Source: Trujillonella endophytica
GTDB taxonomy: Bacteria; Actinomycetota; Actinomycetes; Mycobacteriales; Geodermatophilaceae
DNA: 64,000 nucleotides
Direction: 5' to 3'
Assembly (NCBI RefSeq): GCF_019799905.1
Contig: NZ_JABGCI010000001.1
Coordinates: 1,054,001 to 1,118,000 of the forward strand
The notes under the pieces are model-generated. The model was not told the DNA's origin and made no database searches. It worked only from the letters and a program-made list of their open reading frames with translations. Within the stretch, counting starts at the first letter, position 1. Each line of letters begins with the position of its first letter. Below are positions 1 to 8,250 of this stretch, in pieces. Made by a program: the position numbers and the translations under genes.

Positions 1-1642
1 CCGACGATCCGGGCATGTGCAGCTGGGCGGCCAGCCCGGTCTCGCCGGTCACCCGCAGGAGGGCGGTCGGCTCGGCAGGGGCCGGACCCGCCGTGACCAG
101 TACGAGGACGCCGCTCTGCCGGGCGGAGCGGATGGCCGCAGCCAGCCGGCTGTCCACCGGGCGGTCGAGCACGACGAGCAGCCAGGGCGGAGGCCCCTCG
201 GCCGATCCGGGCCGAGCCCTCCCGCGGCTCCGGCGGGCGACCGCCGCATCGAGCCAGGCCAGGTCGGACTGCTCGGCGGCCGGAGCCGGTGCGACCGCAA
301 CGCGCACGTCCCCGGGATGGACGTGCGGCGACCATCGGAGCCACCGCCAGTCGGTCAGCCGCGCCGGCGTGGTGAGCACCGCGACGCCCAGGTCGGCGGG
401 GGAGAGCAGGGTGCAGGTCTGCGCCAGCACGGCCGTCACCACGCCGAGCGAGCGCGCCCGGGGAGCGGCGACGGTCAGGCCGCCGGTGGACGACAGGTCG
501 ACGGTGACCGGGAGGTCGCCGCACCCCTCCGCCGTCCGGGTGCCGTCGGCAGCGACCCGGATGACGCCGGTGGTCCCCGGACCGCGTCCCAGCCGCACGA
601 CGAGCGCATCGGGATCGTCGCGGCGCCGCTCCCACAGGGGGGCGGCGCGGCGGCGCGCGGCGCCGGCCAGCCGGGCGAGGTCCGGCGCCGCCCGTTCGGC
701 CTCCCGCCGTTCCGCGTGCAACGCCTCCGCCAGCCGGGCCTCGGCCACGGCGGTCGCCGCCTCGTACGCCGAGGAGCTCCGCCGGGCGGCCCTCCGGCCG
801 CTCCACCGGTCCCCGAGCCAGGTGCCCACTGCCACGAGCGGACCGAGCAGGGCGAAGAACAGGAACATCGGTGACCCGAACACCCACGCTGCCAGTGCTC
901 CGGCGACGGCGGGCAGCACGATCGCCGCCCAGGCGAGTCGGCGCCGCGGGGGCCCGGACGGGTCTCCCGGGAACCGGACCTCGACCTGGAGGCGCGCAGG
1001 CGGCGCCGAGGGCGCCGGGTGGACGACGACCCGGCCGCCCGATGCCGGCCCGGACGCGAGCCGGGACCCCCGCGGCCCGCGCACCACCAGGGCGGACGAG
1101 CCGATGCGGAGGACAGCGCCCTCGGGCCACTCGGTGGGCCGGGTGCTCACGGCCGTGCCGTCGAGCCGGCTGCCGTTGGCCGATCCCGTGTCGTGGACCG
1201 ACACCCGCCCGGCGGAGACGTCGACCACGACGTGCGCGCGCGAGACATCGGGGTCGTCGACCGCGACGTCGGCGCCACTGCCCCGGCCGACGATGTGCCG
1301 GCCTGCCGACAGCGGGACGGAGCGGCCGGCGTCCGGGCCACCGACGACCTCGAGTGCCAGCGCGCTCACGGCTGTCCCCGCGGCCGGCCGCGGGCCCGGC
1401 CGGCCCAGGCCGAGGACTGCCCCGTGGGCGAGCGGACCAGATCTCAGGGGGACCGCCGCGTCGAGCCGCGTCGACCCGCTCCAGAGCTCCACCTGCTCCC
1501 CGGTCGAGGCCGCCAGTGCTTCGGCGACGGCACCGAGCCGTGCGTCGTCGGGCGCGGTGACCTCGACGTCGACGGACCCCGCCGGGCCGACGAGGGTCCA
1601 ACTCCGCGTCGCCGGACGGCCGGGGGTCGAGGCAGTGCTCAC
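1..1642 (-). CDS. FHA-domain FtsK/SpoIIIE (EssC/EccC-like) protein, partial
   Basis: Read on the minus strand from a GTG at 1642 and running off the left edge, so only the first 547 codons are visible and the ATPase modules are missing. Residues 15-80 look like the first N-terminal EssC-type domain. Residues 96-188 are a clear FHA domain (GRHIVGRGSGADV, SRAH, SANGS). Two membrane segments follow at about 238-255 and 257-277, then a charged linker. This order, FHA then two TM segments then FtsK-type ATPases, is that of type VII secretion motors of the EssC class. It is divergent from a WXG100 gene, which supports a secretion role. The ATPase part is inferred, not seen. Confidence 0.8.
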   Translation of the reverse strand, partial: MSTASTPGRPATRSWTLVGPAGSVDVEVTAPDDARLGAVAEALAASTGEQVELWSGSTRLDAAVPLRSGPLAHGAVLGLGRPGPRPAAGTAVSALALEVVGGPDAGRSVPLSAGRHIVGRGSGADVAVDDPDVSRAHVVVDVSAGRVSVHDTGSANGSRLDGTAVSTRPTEWPEGAVLRIGSSALVVRGPRGSRLASGPASGGRVVVHPAPSAPPARLQVEVRFPGDPSGPPRRRLAWAAIVLPAVAGALAAWVFGSPMFLFFALLGPLVAVGTWLGDRWSGRRAARRSSSAYEAATAVAEARLAEALHAERREAERAAPDLARLAGAARRRAAPLWERRRDDPDALVVRLGRGPGTTGVIRVAADGTRTAEGCGDLPVTVDLSSTGGLTVAAPRARSLGVVTAVLAQTCTLLSPADLGVAVLTTPARLTDWRWLRWSPHVHPGDVRVAVAPAPAAEQSDLAWLDAAVARRSRGRARPGSAEGPPPWLLVVLDRPVDSRLAAAIRSARQSGVLVLVTAGPAPAEPTALLRVTGETGLAAQLHMPGSS

Positions 1643-1748
1643 GCCCCGATCGTGGGCCGGGAGACGGGCTGCGGCTCCGGTCCGGTCACGTCTGTGGACG
1701 GCGCCCCCACCTGTGGACGACCAGCCCTCGTTCGACCCGGTGCGGGCC

Positions 1749-1754
1749 TAACGT
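1749..1754 (+). promoter_or_regulatory. -10 element upstream of WXG100 gene
   Basis: TAACGT matches the actinobacterial TANNNT -10. It would start transcription near 1761, giving a leader of about 33 nt that holds the GGAGGAGG ribosome site at 1782-1789. No convincing -35 is seen. Confidence 0.45.
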
Positions 1755-1793
1755 CCGCCGCGACCGGGAGGGGCCCGGGCCGGAGGAGGACAC

Positions 1794-2087
1794 ATGAAGG
1801 TCGACATCGCCACGCTGGAGTCGATGGCGGGACAGTGCAGGGCCGAGGCGGCGGAGACGACGGCCCGGCAGGCGACCCTGTCCAGCAGCGTCAACACCTC
1901 GGTGCTCGACGGCTGGACCGACAGCCAGGCCGCGGTGCGGTTCACCGAGCTGTACGAGCAGTGGCGCCTGGCCGCCCAGGGCGTCGCCGACGCGCTGACC
2001 GGCATGGGCGCCCTGCTGTCGGGGGTCGCCGACTCCTACCAGCAGCACGAGGCCGAGATGGCGGCGAGGATCGGTGCGCTGCTCTGA
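1794..2087 (+). CDS. WXG100 family (ESAT-6-like) protein
   Basis: A 97-residue, alpha-helical, signal-less protein of the length typical for WXG100 substrates of type VII secretion. The central turn W41-T-D replaces the canonical W-x-G, flanked by two predicted helices (residues 5-37 and 43-95). A strong GGAGGAGG ribosome site lies 4 nt before ATG 1794. The gene is divergent from the FHA-FtsK gene 151 bases away, the expected partner for export. It could be the exported substrate or a structural chaperone partner; a second WXG100 protein, usual for heterodimers, is not in the window. Confidence 0.8.
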   Translation: MKVDIATLESMAGQCRAEAAETTARQATLSSSVNTSVLDGWTDSQAAVRFTELYEQWRLAAQGVADALTGMGALLSGVADSYQQHEAEMAARIGALL

Positions 2088-2127
2088 CCGGGACGCGCCG
2101 GCCTGGACCAACCGGTCGACGGGGGCG

Positions 2128-3060
2128 TCAGGGAGCCGCAGGCGCCGGGAGGCCGGGTCGCCGGCGACCCCGCCGTTCCCGCAGGCGGCTCCGCAGCTCC
2201 GGGACGCGCTCCCACGGCAGGATCGACAGGATCGCGACGCAGTGCGGCAGGAAGACGATCGTCACGCCGGCGAAGACCATCAGGTGGAAGCCGAGGAGGA
2301 AGACCACCAGGGCCACGCGTGCCCGGTCCCGCCAGACCAGCAGCATCAGGACGGCGAGCGCCTCCAGGACGATCATCGCCCACTGCAGCGTCTCGAGCAG
2401 CCACGGGAAGTCGAGCGTCCAGTCCGACAGGGGGGTGCCGCGGCGGATGACCGCGCGGGCGAGGGTCGCGCCGGTGGGCCAGTCCCAGCCGCCGAAGCGG
2501 ATCTTCGCCCAGGCGGCCAGGAAGTAGGTCAGCGCCACGGTGACCAGCACCGCCGCCATCGCGAAGCCCGCGGCCTCGGACCTGCGGCGGTCTCGCCACC
2601 GGGCGACGCCGACGGTCGGGAGCACCGCGAGCAGCACCAGGAAGGCGATGCGGTCGTGGTCCACCTTCCCGTAGCTCATCGCGATGACCATCCACTCGAA
2701 GTAGAGGAGGAACACCGCGGTGCCCAGCAGGCGGGGAGCCCGCCCGGTCGCCGCCACCAGCGCCGTGAGCAGCAGCGCCCACTGCACGACGGTGACCACC
2801 GTGTGGGTCGGCGTGGGCAGGTGCAGGAGCTTGCCCACGGTGAGCGGCGCATACCACTCCGGCGGCACGTCGGCGTGCGCCTTGACCCAGGAGGTGGTGA
2901 GCCAGACGTCGACCCAGATGAACAGGTAGGCGATGGTCCGCATCACCGCGATGCGGGTCAGCGGCACGGGGCGGAACCACCAGGCGCGGCTGAGGGGCAG
3001 CGGTCCGGTCGACGTGGCCGACGTCGGGGCGGCGGCGGAGGAGGCGTCGGGCCGGCTCAC
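2128..3060 (-). CDS. HTTM-domain integral membrane protein
   Basis: A 310-residue multi-spanning membrane protein with the HTTM (horizontally transferred transmembrane, vitamin-K gamma-carboxylase-like) pattern. It starts with TRIAVMRTIAYLFIWVD, has several hydrophobic helices, then FLAAWAKIRFGGWDW and an Arg-rich cytoplasmic tail. The family's enzymatic role in bacteria is mostly unproven. Its start overlaps the stop of the 162-codon partner gene by 4 bases (ATGA), so the two are translationally coupled. Pairing of an HTTM protein with a small single-TM partner recurs in actinobacteria; the function is unknown. Confidence 0.8.
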   Translation of the reverse strand: MSRPDASSAAAPTSATSTGPLPLSRAWWFRPVPLTRIAVMRTIAYLFIWVDVWLTTSWVKAHADVPPEWYAPLTVGKLLHLPTPTHTVVTVVQWALLLTALVAATGRAPRLLGTAVFLLYFEWMVIAMSYGKVDHDRIAFLVLLAVLPTVGVARWRDRRRSEAAGFAMAAVLVTVALTYFLAAWAKIRFGGWDWPTGATLARAVIRRGTPLSDWTLDFPWLLETLQWAMIVLEALAVLMLLVWRDRARVALVVFLLGFHLMVFAGVTIVFLPHCVAILSILPWERVPELRSRLRERRGRRRPGLPAPAAP

Positions 3061-3545
3061 GGCGTCTGCTCCAGGTCGTGGTCGATGACGACGGTGTCGG
3101 TGAACTCACCGGTGCGCTGACCGTCGACCAGCTCGAAGCGGCGCTGCACCACGTGGACCTCGACCAGCGGCTCGGCCTCGGGGTGGCGCTCGGCGTAGGT
3201 GTCGGCCAGGAGGCCGAGCAGCTCGGGCCGGGCCTGCATGCGCGGCAGCTGGCCCTCGAACTCGGCGCGGCGCAGGCCGACCTCGCCGCCGGAGAGGCGC
3301 ACCTCCTGGCCGCTCTCGGTCAGGCCCACCACCCGGGTGGAGACCACCGGGGCGTTCGGGTCGGCCCGGGTCGAGTACATGCGGAAGGGGCCGAAGGGGA
3401 AGTCCGCGTCGTCCCCCCACACGGTCCCGGTCATGACCACCGCGAACACCACCGCGCTGACCGCGAGTCGTACCCAGCGCGACGCCCGGGAGAGGGGGAC
3501 GACGTCCGTGACGTCGGCCCTCTCGGCCGTGGAGAGCTGGGACAC
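3057..3545 (-). CDS. single-TM hypothetical partner of HTTM protein
   Basis: Start taken at GTG 3545 because a TACGAT -10 sits exactly 6 nt upstream, giving a leaderless transcript; an in-frame upstream extension to 3602 lacks such support. The product is about 162 residues, with one membrane segment near residues 25-43, then an extracytoplasmic domain with the motif FPFGPFRMYS and a charged C-terminus. I recognise no catalytic motif. It overlaps the HTTM gene by 4 bases and probably forms a membrane complex with it (inference from coupling). Confidence 0.7.
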   Translation of the reverse strand: MSQLSTAERADVTDVVPLSRASRWVRLAVSAVVFAVVMTGTVWGDDADFPFGPFRMYSTRADPNAPVVSTRVVGLTESGQEVRLSGGEVGLRRAEFEGQLPRMQARPELLGLLADTYAERHPEAEPLVEVHVVQRRFELVDGQRTGEFTDTVVIDHDLEQTP

Positions 3546-3551
3546 CCGAGC

Positions 3552-3557
3552 ATCGTA
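3552..3557 (-). promoter_or_regulatory. leaderless promoter -10 for HTTM operon
   Basis: TACGAT on the minus strand, 6 nt before GTG 3545, so the transcription start should coincide with the start codon. Confidence 0.6.
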
Positions 3558-3679
3558 GGATCGGCGCCCGTCCAGACGGGTCACCGACGCGTGCGTGGGC
3601 ACAGCCCCCGGGTCAGGCCCGTGGCCGCTGTCCCGTGCACTCCGGTGCCACCACCAGCAACGACGCCGGGAGCGCCCAC

Positions 3680-4186
3680 ATGCAGTTCGGTCGGTACTAC
3701 GAGGAGTTCGAGGTCGGGGCGGTCTACAAGCACTGGCCCGGCAAGACGGTCACCGAGTACGACGACCACCTGTTCTGCCTGATCACGATGAACCACCACC
3801 CGCTGCACCTGGACGCGCACTACGCGGGCGAGACGACCGACTTCGGCAAGAACGTCGTCGTCGGCAACTACATCTACTCGCTGCTGCTGGGCATGAGCGT
3901 CGCCGACGTCTCGGGCAAGGCGATCGCCAACCTCGAGGTCGAGTCGCTGCGGCACGTCAAGCCGACCTTCCACGGCGACACCATCTACGGCGAGACCACG
4001 GTCCTGGACAAGACCGAGTCCAAGTCCAAGGACGACCGCGGGGTCGTCTACGTCGAGACCATCGGCTACAAGCAGGACGGCACCGTCGTCTGCATCTTCC
4101 GGCGCAAGGTCATGGTGCCCAAGCGCAGCTACGGCGAGGCCCGCGGCGGCGAGCAGCCCGGCCGCCCGGTGCCGAACCCGCGCTGA
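3680..4186 (+). CDS. MaoC family dehydratase
   Basis: A 168-residue hot-dog fold protein. The hydratase-2 signature is visible near residues 28-45 as an Asp-Asp-His followed by MNHHPLHLD, the expected catalytic Asp/His region. A second conserved stretch is VESLRHVKPTFHGDT. Such enzymes hydrate or dehydrate acyl-CoA thioesters (enoyl- or mesaconyl-CoA type); the exact substrate cannot be read. ATG 3680 was chosen over an upstream in-frame start at 3635 because homologues begin at the FGRYYEEFEVG segment. It stands alone, divergent from the HTTM operon. Confidence 0.85.
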   Translation: MQFGRYYEEFEVGAVYKHWPGKTVTEYDDHLFCLITMNHHPLHLDAHYAGETTDFGKNVVVGNYIYSLLLGMSVADVSGKAIANLEVESLRHVKPTFHGDTIYGETTVLDKTESKSKDDRGVVYVETIGYKQDGTVVCIFRRKVMVPKRSYGEARGGEQPGRPVPNPR

Positions 4187-4195
4187 CCCTGGCGG

Positions 4196-4223
4196 GCCGG
4201 CCGGCGCCCCGTCGCCGGCCGGC
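4196..4223. terminator. bidirectional hairpin between convergent genes
   Basis: Perfect 11-bp GC stem (4196-4206 with 4213-4223) and a 6-nt loop between the MaoC gene (+) and the Nudix gene (-). There is no U-tract, as is common in GC-rich actinobacteria. Confidence 0.6.
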
Positions 4224-4264
4224 GAGCTCGCCGGAGGTGACCCGACCGGAGAGCAGGCCGTGGA

Positions 4265-4738
4265 TCAGCGGGGCAGCACGCCCCAGCTGCCCAGGCTCTC
4301 CAGCAGGCCGTCGGTGCAGGACAGCTCCGCGAGGTCGGCCGCCCCGGCGAAGGTGACGTCGTCGGCGTCGTCACCGGCCACCGGCACCGCCTCCGGGTCG
4401 AGGAGCGTGCAGGCCAGGTCCACGACGTCGAAGACGACGCCGCCTGCTCCGGGGATGCTGACCCGCCCGATCTCCGCGCCGGCCCGCACCCGCAGGCCGG
4501 TCTCTTCACGGACCTCGCGCTCGACCGCCGCCGCGAGCGACTCACCCGCCTCCACCCGGCCCCCGGGCACCGACCAGCGTCCACGGCCGGGGTCGGTGCC
4601 CCGCCGGATGAGCAGCAGCCGCCCCGCTGCGTCGTGCACCACGGCTCCCACGCAGGCCACCACGGCGCACGCACCGGCGTCCCCGTCGCCGGCGGGAGGA
4701 GTGGCGGGAGCGGCGGCGGGAGGGTTCTCGACCGGCAC
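4265..4738 (-). CDS. Nudix hydrolase
   Basis: A 157-residue protein with a complete Nudix box (GX5EX7REVREETGL), the Mg-binding helix that cleaves nucleoside diphosphates linked to another moiety. The preceding strand has [20 protein letters not shown], typical of the MutT/ADP-ribose pyrophosphatase group. Start GTG 4738 is preceded 7 nt upstream by TAGCGT, indicating leaderless expression; the frame stays open further upstream but without start signals. Substrate unknown. Confidence 0.85.
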   Translation of the reverse strand: MPVENPPAAAPATPPAGDGDAGACAVVACVGAVVHDAAGRLLLIRRGTDPGRGRWSVPGGRVEAGESLAAAVEREVREETGLRVRAGAEIGRVSIPGAGGVVFDVVDLACTLLDPEAVPVAGDDADDVTFAGAADLAELSCTDGLLESLGSWGVLPR

Positions 4739-4745
4739 GTCGCGG

Positions 4746-4751
4746 ACGCTA
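4746..4751 (-). promoter_or_regulatory. leaderless promoter -10 for Nudix gene
   Basis: TAGCGT on the minus strand, 7 nt before GTG 4738. Confidence 0.55.
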
Positions 4752-4810
4752 CGCCGCGGCGCCCGCACGTCCGCTTGACGAACACCCACGGCCACAGGAC
4801 GGTAACGACG

Positions 4811-5434
4811 ATGAGCGCCTCCCCGGTCTGCCCTCGCTGCGGCGAGCGCCTCGCCGTCCGCCCCGGGGACTCGGCACAGGCCTGGTGTCACGTCCACGGG
4901 GCGGTGACCCCGCTGCACCACACGGCGCTCATCGCGCACGACGCCATCTCCGCGGTGACCGCCGACGCCCGCGTCCCGGCCTGGGTGCCCGACCCCATGC
5001 CGGCCGGCTGGTCGGTCACCGGGATGGCGTGGGGCGGTGAGCCGGGGGCACGGGCGATCGTCGTCGACTGCGCCGGCCCGGCGCCGCTGGGCGGCTCGGC
5101 CGAGCTCGTGCTGGTCGCCGAGGAGCCGGGTACCGGGGTCGGCTGCGGCTACGCCGGCCTGCCCGGCCTGGACCCCGGCGACGTCATCACCGGGCCCTCG
5201 TCGGCGGCGGTCGAGGCGGCCGGTCAGCGGGCCCCGCTCTGGGCCGTGCCGACCACCGACGACCGCGCGGCGTTCGTCGGCGAGGCCTACGGCGTGTGGT
5301 TGTGGCTGGTCATGTGGCCGATGTCGGCGGCGTGGCTGCTCGCCGAGGAGCTGGAGCTCCTCGACCTGCGCGACCGCGTCTACCCCGACCTCCCGCTGGG
5401 GCCGCCCAGCGAGCACCTGCTGCCCGGTCGGTAG
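4811..5434 (+). CDS. DUF6758 family protein
   Basis: A 207-residue protein opening with a zinc-ribbon-like CPRCGERL and a following CHVHG at residues 7-33, then a conserved hydrophobic/charged body ending in a Trp-rich helix ([20 protein letters not shown]). It matches the actinobacterial DUF6758 pattern as I know it; no function is established. It starts at ATG 4811, about 70 bases from the divergent Nudix start. The Cys pairs suggest metal binding. Confidence 0.7.
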   Translation: MSASPVCPRCGERLAVRPGDSAQAWCHVHGAVTPLHHTALIAHDAISAVTADARVPAWVPDPMPAGWSVTGMAWGGEPGARAIVVDCAGPAPLGGSAELVLVAEEPGTGVGCGYAGLPGLDPGDVITGPSSAAVEAAGQRAPLWAVPTTDDRAAFVGEAYGVWLWLVMWPMSAAWLLAEELELLDLRDRVYPDLPLGPPSEHLLPGR

Positions 5435-5569
5435 CGGACCGGAGCGCCTCGGATCGCGGCGGCGTGTCTCCCATGAGTGCAGGTGGGACCCGTGTTACCC
5501 ATGTGACCGGCCCGCCGGGCCACCCGGCGGCGTCGTCCGCCGGTGCCCACAGCACCCGCGGAGGTGACG

Positions 5570-5728
5570 GTGAACCTCAAGAAGGTCATCACCTGGCTGG
5601 TCGTCGCCTTCGTCATCTTCTACGTCATCCAGGCGCCGGAGAAGTCGGCGGAGATCGTCAAGAGCGCGGGGGAGACCCTCGGGAACGCGGCGTCGTCGCT
5701 GGCCGACTTCGTCGGGTCCCTCGTCTAG
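5570..5728 (+). CDS. small single-TM protein (52 aa)
   Basis: Start GTG 5570 follows a GGAGG site at 5560-5564; the in-frame upstream GTG codons lack ribosome sites. The 52-residue product has one membrane helix (about residues 5-21, ITWLVVAFVIFYVI) and a short amphipathic tail. It lies 6 bases upstream of the PH-domain membrane protein, so the two are probably co-transcribed. Function unknown. Confidence 0.7.
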   Translation: MNLKKVITWLVVAFVIFYVIQAPEKSAEIVKSAGETLGNAASSLADFVGSLV

Positions 5729-5734
5729 GCCGGC

Positions 5735-6403
5735 GTGACCGACCCCGCCCCCGAGCGCCGGCCCGAGCGCTGGCGCAAGGACGCGGCCAAGTACCTGCTG
5801 CCCGGTGAGCAGCCGCCCGTCGTCGCCACCCGGCGGCACTGGGCGGTGCTCATCGTGCCCGCGCTCAAGGCGCTGCCGGTGCTCGTCCTCGGCGGCTGGC
5901 TCCTCTCGGTCGACCCGGAGAACCGGATCACCAGCACGGCCGGGCTGCTGGTCGTGGCGGCCGCGCTGGTCTTCCTCGCGCTGCGCGCCGGCGAGTGGTG
6001 GATGCGCCACTTCATCGTCACCAACCGCCGGGTCCTGCTGACCAGCGGCATCGTCGTCCGCACCGTCGCCCTGCTGCCGCTGCGCCGCATCACCGACCTC
6101 ACCTGGAAGGAGACGCTGCTCGGCCAGGTGCTGGGGTACGGCACCTTCCGCTTCGAGTCCGCAGGCCAGCAGCAGGCGCTGTCGGAGATCACCTACCTGC
6201 CGCAGGCCGACGTGCTGTACCGCCGGGTCAGCCAGCTGCTGTTCGGGACCGAGGGGGTCGAGGACGAGGAGGACGGCGGCACCGAGCCCGTCGTCCACCA
6301 GGGCACGGGCCGGTCCACCGGTCAGGACGCCGGTCACGACAGCGGGGAACCGGCCGGACGGCGGGACACCCAGCCGATCCCACGCGCCCCGCGGCCCTCC
6401 TGA
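5735..6403 (+). CDS. PH-domain (bPH2-like) membrane protein
   Basis: A 222-residue protein with two membrane helices (about residues 37-58 and 66-84). Between them and the C-terminus lies a bacterial PH domain: FIVTNRRVLLTSGIV, then LPLRRITDLTWKETLLGQ and LGYGTFRFESAG. The last 40 residues are polar and disordered. Family members are membrane-associated with no defined enzymatic role. GTG 5735 starts 6 bases after the small TM gene. Confidence 0.8.
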   Translation: MTDPAPERRPERWRKDAAKYLLPGEQPPVVATRRHWAVLIVPALKALPVLVLGGWLLSVDPENRITSTAGLLVVAAALVFLALRAGEWWMRHFIVTNRRVLLTSGIVVRTVALLPLRRITDLTWKETLLGQVLGYGTFRFESAGQQQALSEITYLPQADVLYRRVSQLLFGTEGVEDEEDGGTEPVVHQGTGRSTGQDAGHDSGEPAGRRDTQPIPRAPRPS

Positions 6404-6438
6404 TGGACCTCGCACCGCGTACGGCAGGCTGACCGGCG

Positions 6439-7296
6439 ATGCGGATCGACCTGCACACCCACTCCTCGGTCTCCGACGGCACCCAGACGCCGGCCGAGCT
6501 CCTGGCCACGGCCAGCGACGCCGGGCTCGACGTCGTCGCCCTCACCGACCACGACACCACCGACGGCTGGGCGGCCGCCGCCCAGGCGCGGCCCCGCCGG
6601 CTGACCGTCGTCCCGGGGATGGAGCTGTCCTGCCGCTGGATGCGGGCCGAGGGCAACCCGATCAGCCTCCACCTGCTGGCCTACCTCTTCGACCCCGAGC
6701 ACCCGGCCCTCGCGGCCGAGCGCGCCCGGCTGCGCGCGGAGCGGCTGTTCCGTGGCGAGCGGATCGTCTCGAGGCTGGTGGCGTCGGGCTACCCGGTCGA
6801 GTGGTCGCAGATCGTCGCCGCCTCGCAGGGTGGGGTGGTCGGGCGGCCGCACGTGGCCCGGGCGCTGGTCGACGCCGGGGTGGTCGGCTCGGTCGACGAG
6901 GCGTTCGCCGATCTGCTGCACCACCGCAGCCCGCACTACGTCGCGAAGGCCGACACCGACGTCCTCGACGGCATCCGGCTGGTCCGCGCGGCCGGCGGCG
7001 TGCCCGTCTTCGCCCACGGCCTGGCCACCAAGCGCGGCCGGGTCGTCGACGACGAGGCGATCGCCGCGATGGCCGAGGCGGGGCTGCTCGGCCTGGAGGT
7101 CGACCACCCCGACCACAGCGAGGCCGAGCGCGCCCACCTGCGCGGGCTGGCCGGCGAGCTCGGGCTCCTGGTCACCGGCTCCAGCGACTACCACGGCAGC
7201 AACAAGACGACGCCGATCGCCGCCTGCACCACCGCACCGGACCAGCTGGAGGCCCTGCTGGCCGCCGGCACCGGCAGCGCACCGCTCACCGACTGA
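6439..7296 (+). CDS. PHP-domain phosphoesterase
   Basis: A 285-residue PHP-family metal hydrolase. The metal ligands are visible in DLHTHSSVSDGTQ (residues 4-16), ALTDHDTTDGW (about 35-45), PGMELSC, and the C-terminal SSDYHGSNK. Relatives act as nucleoside 3',5'-bisphosphate phosphatases or RNase AM-type 5'-3' exonucleases; which one applies here cannot be decided from sequence. It starts at ATG 6439 with no clear ribosome site, 39 bases before the RecB-like nuclease gene. Confidence 0.85.
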   Translation: MRIDLHTHSSVSDGTQTPAELLATASDAGLDVVALTDHDTTDGWAAAAQARPRRLTVVPGMELSCRWMRAEGNPISLHLLAYLFDPEHPALAAERARLRAERLFRGERIVSRLVASGYPVEWSQIVAASQGGVVGRPHVARALVDAGVVGSVDEAFADLLHHRSPHYVAKADTDVLDGIRLVRAAGGVPVFAHGLATKRGRVVDDEAIAAMAEAGLLGLEVDHPDHSEAERAHLRGLAGELGLLVTGSSDYHGSNKTTPIAACTTAPDQLEALLAAGTGSAPLTD

Positions 7297-7322
7297 GCTC
7301 CCGGACCGTCGGCCCCCGGCGC

Positions 7323-7328
7323 TAGCGT
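7323..7328 (+). promoter_or_regulatory. leaderless promoter -10 for RecB-like nuclease
   Basis: TAGCGT exactly 6 nt before ATG 7335. Confidence 0.65.
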
Positions 7329-7334
7329 GGGGGC

Positions 7335-8195
7335 ATGGGGGGACAGCTGGAGATGCCGGGCATGCCGCGGCGGCTCTTCCCGGCGACGCCGAGCAAGCTG
7401 GCCACCTTCACCGACTGCCCGCGCCGCTACCGGCACGCCTACCTCGACCGGCCGACCCCGCCGAAGGGCCCGCCCTGGGCGCACAACTCCGTCGGCTCGG
7501 CGGTGCACGCGGCGCTCCGGTCGTGGTGGGAGCTGCCGATCCGGGAGCGGACGGCGGCGTCGGCGCGGCAGCTGCTGTACGGCGTGTGGTCGCCCGCCGG
7601 GTTCCGCGACGGCGACCAGGCGCAGCGATGGCGCTCGCGCGCCGCGGACTGGATCACCGACTACGTGACCGGGCTCGACCCGGCCGAGGAGCCGGTCGGC
7701 ACCGAGCGCCAGGTCGCCGCCACCACCGAGCGGCTCGCGCTGTCGGGGCGGATCGACCGCATCGACCAGCGCGGCGACGAGCTGGTGATCGTCGACTACA
7801 AGACCGGCCGCCGGCCCAGCACCGACGACGAGGCGCGCGGCTCGGCGGCGCTGGCGACCTACGTGCTCGGCGTCCGCCGCACGCTGCGCCGGGCCTGCAG
7901 CCGGGTGGAGCTGCACCACCTGCCCTCGGGCACGGTCGCTGCGTTCGACCACACCGACCGCTCGCTGGCCAACCACGTGCGCCGGGCCGAGGACACCGCC
8001 GAGGACATCGAGCGGGCCACCGAGGCGCTCAAGGCAGGCGAGGATGCCGAGGCCGCGTTCCCCGCCGTCCCCGGCCGGCAGTGCGGCTGGTGCGACTTCC
8101 GCTCCAGCTGCGCGCCCGGCCGGGCGGCCGGTCCGCAGCCGGAGACCTGGAGCTTCCTCGCCGAGGACGGGTCGGAGGCGACCAGCTCCACCTGA
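7335..8195 (+). CDS. stand-alone RecB-family (PD-(D/E)XK) nuclease with Fe-S cysteines
   Basis: A 286-residue nuclease with no helicase domain. The catalytic core shows GRIDRID followed by LVIVDYKTGRRP, the RecB-family Asp...Asp-x-Lys arrangement. Four cysteines (C28 in FTDCPRRY and C250-x2-C253-x5-C259 near the C-terminus) have the spacing of the 4Fe-4S clasp of AddB-type nucleases. The same pattern occurs in AdnA of this window. It acts presumably on DNA ends in repair. It is leaderless from a TAGCGT at 7323 and convergent with the MpaB gene. Confidence 0.85.
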   Translation: MGGQLEMPGMPRRLFPATPSKLATFTDCPRRYRHAYLDRPTPPKGPPWAHNSVGSAVHAALRSWWELPIRERTAASARQLLYGVWSPAGFRDGDQAQRWRSRAADWITDYVTGLDPAEEPVGTERQVAATTERLALSGRIDRIDQRGDELVIVDYKTGRRPSTDDEARGSAALATYVLGVRRTLRRACSRVELHHLPSGTVAAFDHTDRSLANHVRRAEDTAEDIERATEALKAGEDAEAAFPAVPGRQCGWCDFRSSCAPGRAAGPQPETWSFLAEDGSEATSST

Positions 8196-8200
8196 CCAGT

Positions 8201-8243
8201 CCCCTCGCCGGGGCCCCGAGCGGAGAGGCGTGGAGGCGAGGGG
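8201..8243. terminator. hairpin between convergent genes
   Basis: Nine-base arms CCCCTCGCC (8201-8209) and GGCGAGGGG (8235-8243) enclose a GC-rich loop between two convergent stops; likely bidirectional. Confidence 0.5.
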
Positions 8244-8250
8244 GCCTTCG

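Noticed and set aside
15..1751. 578-codon plus-strand reading frame
   Set aside because: It is antisense to the FHA-FtsK gene; its translation is Arg/Ser/Pro-rich with no domain, while the minus strand gives a clear FHA domain and TM segments.
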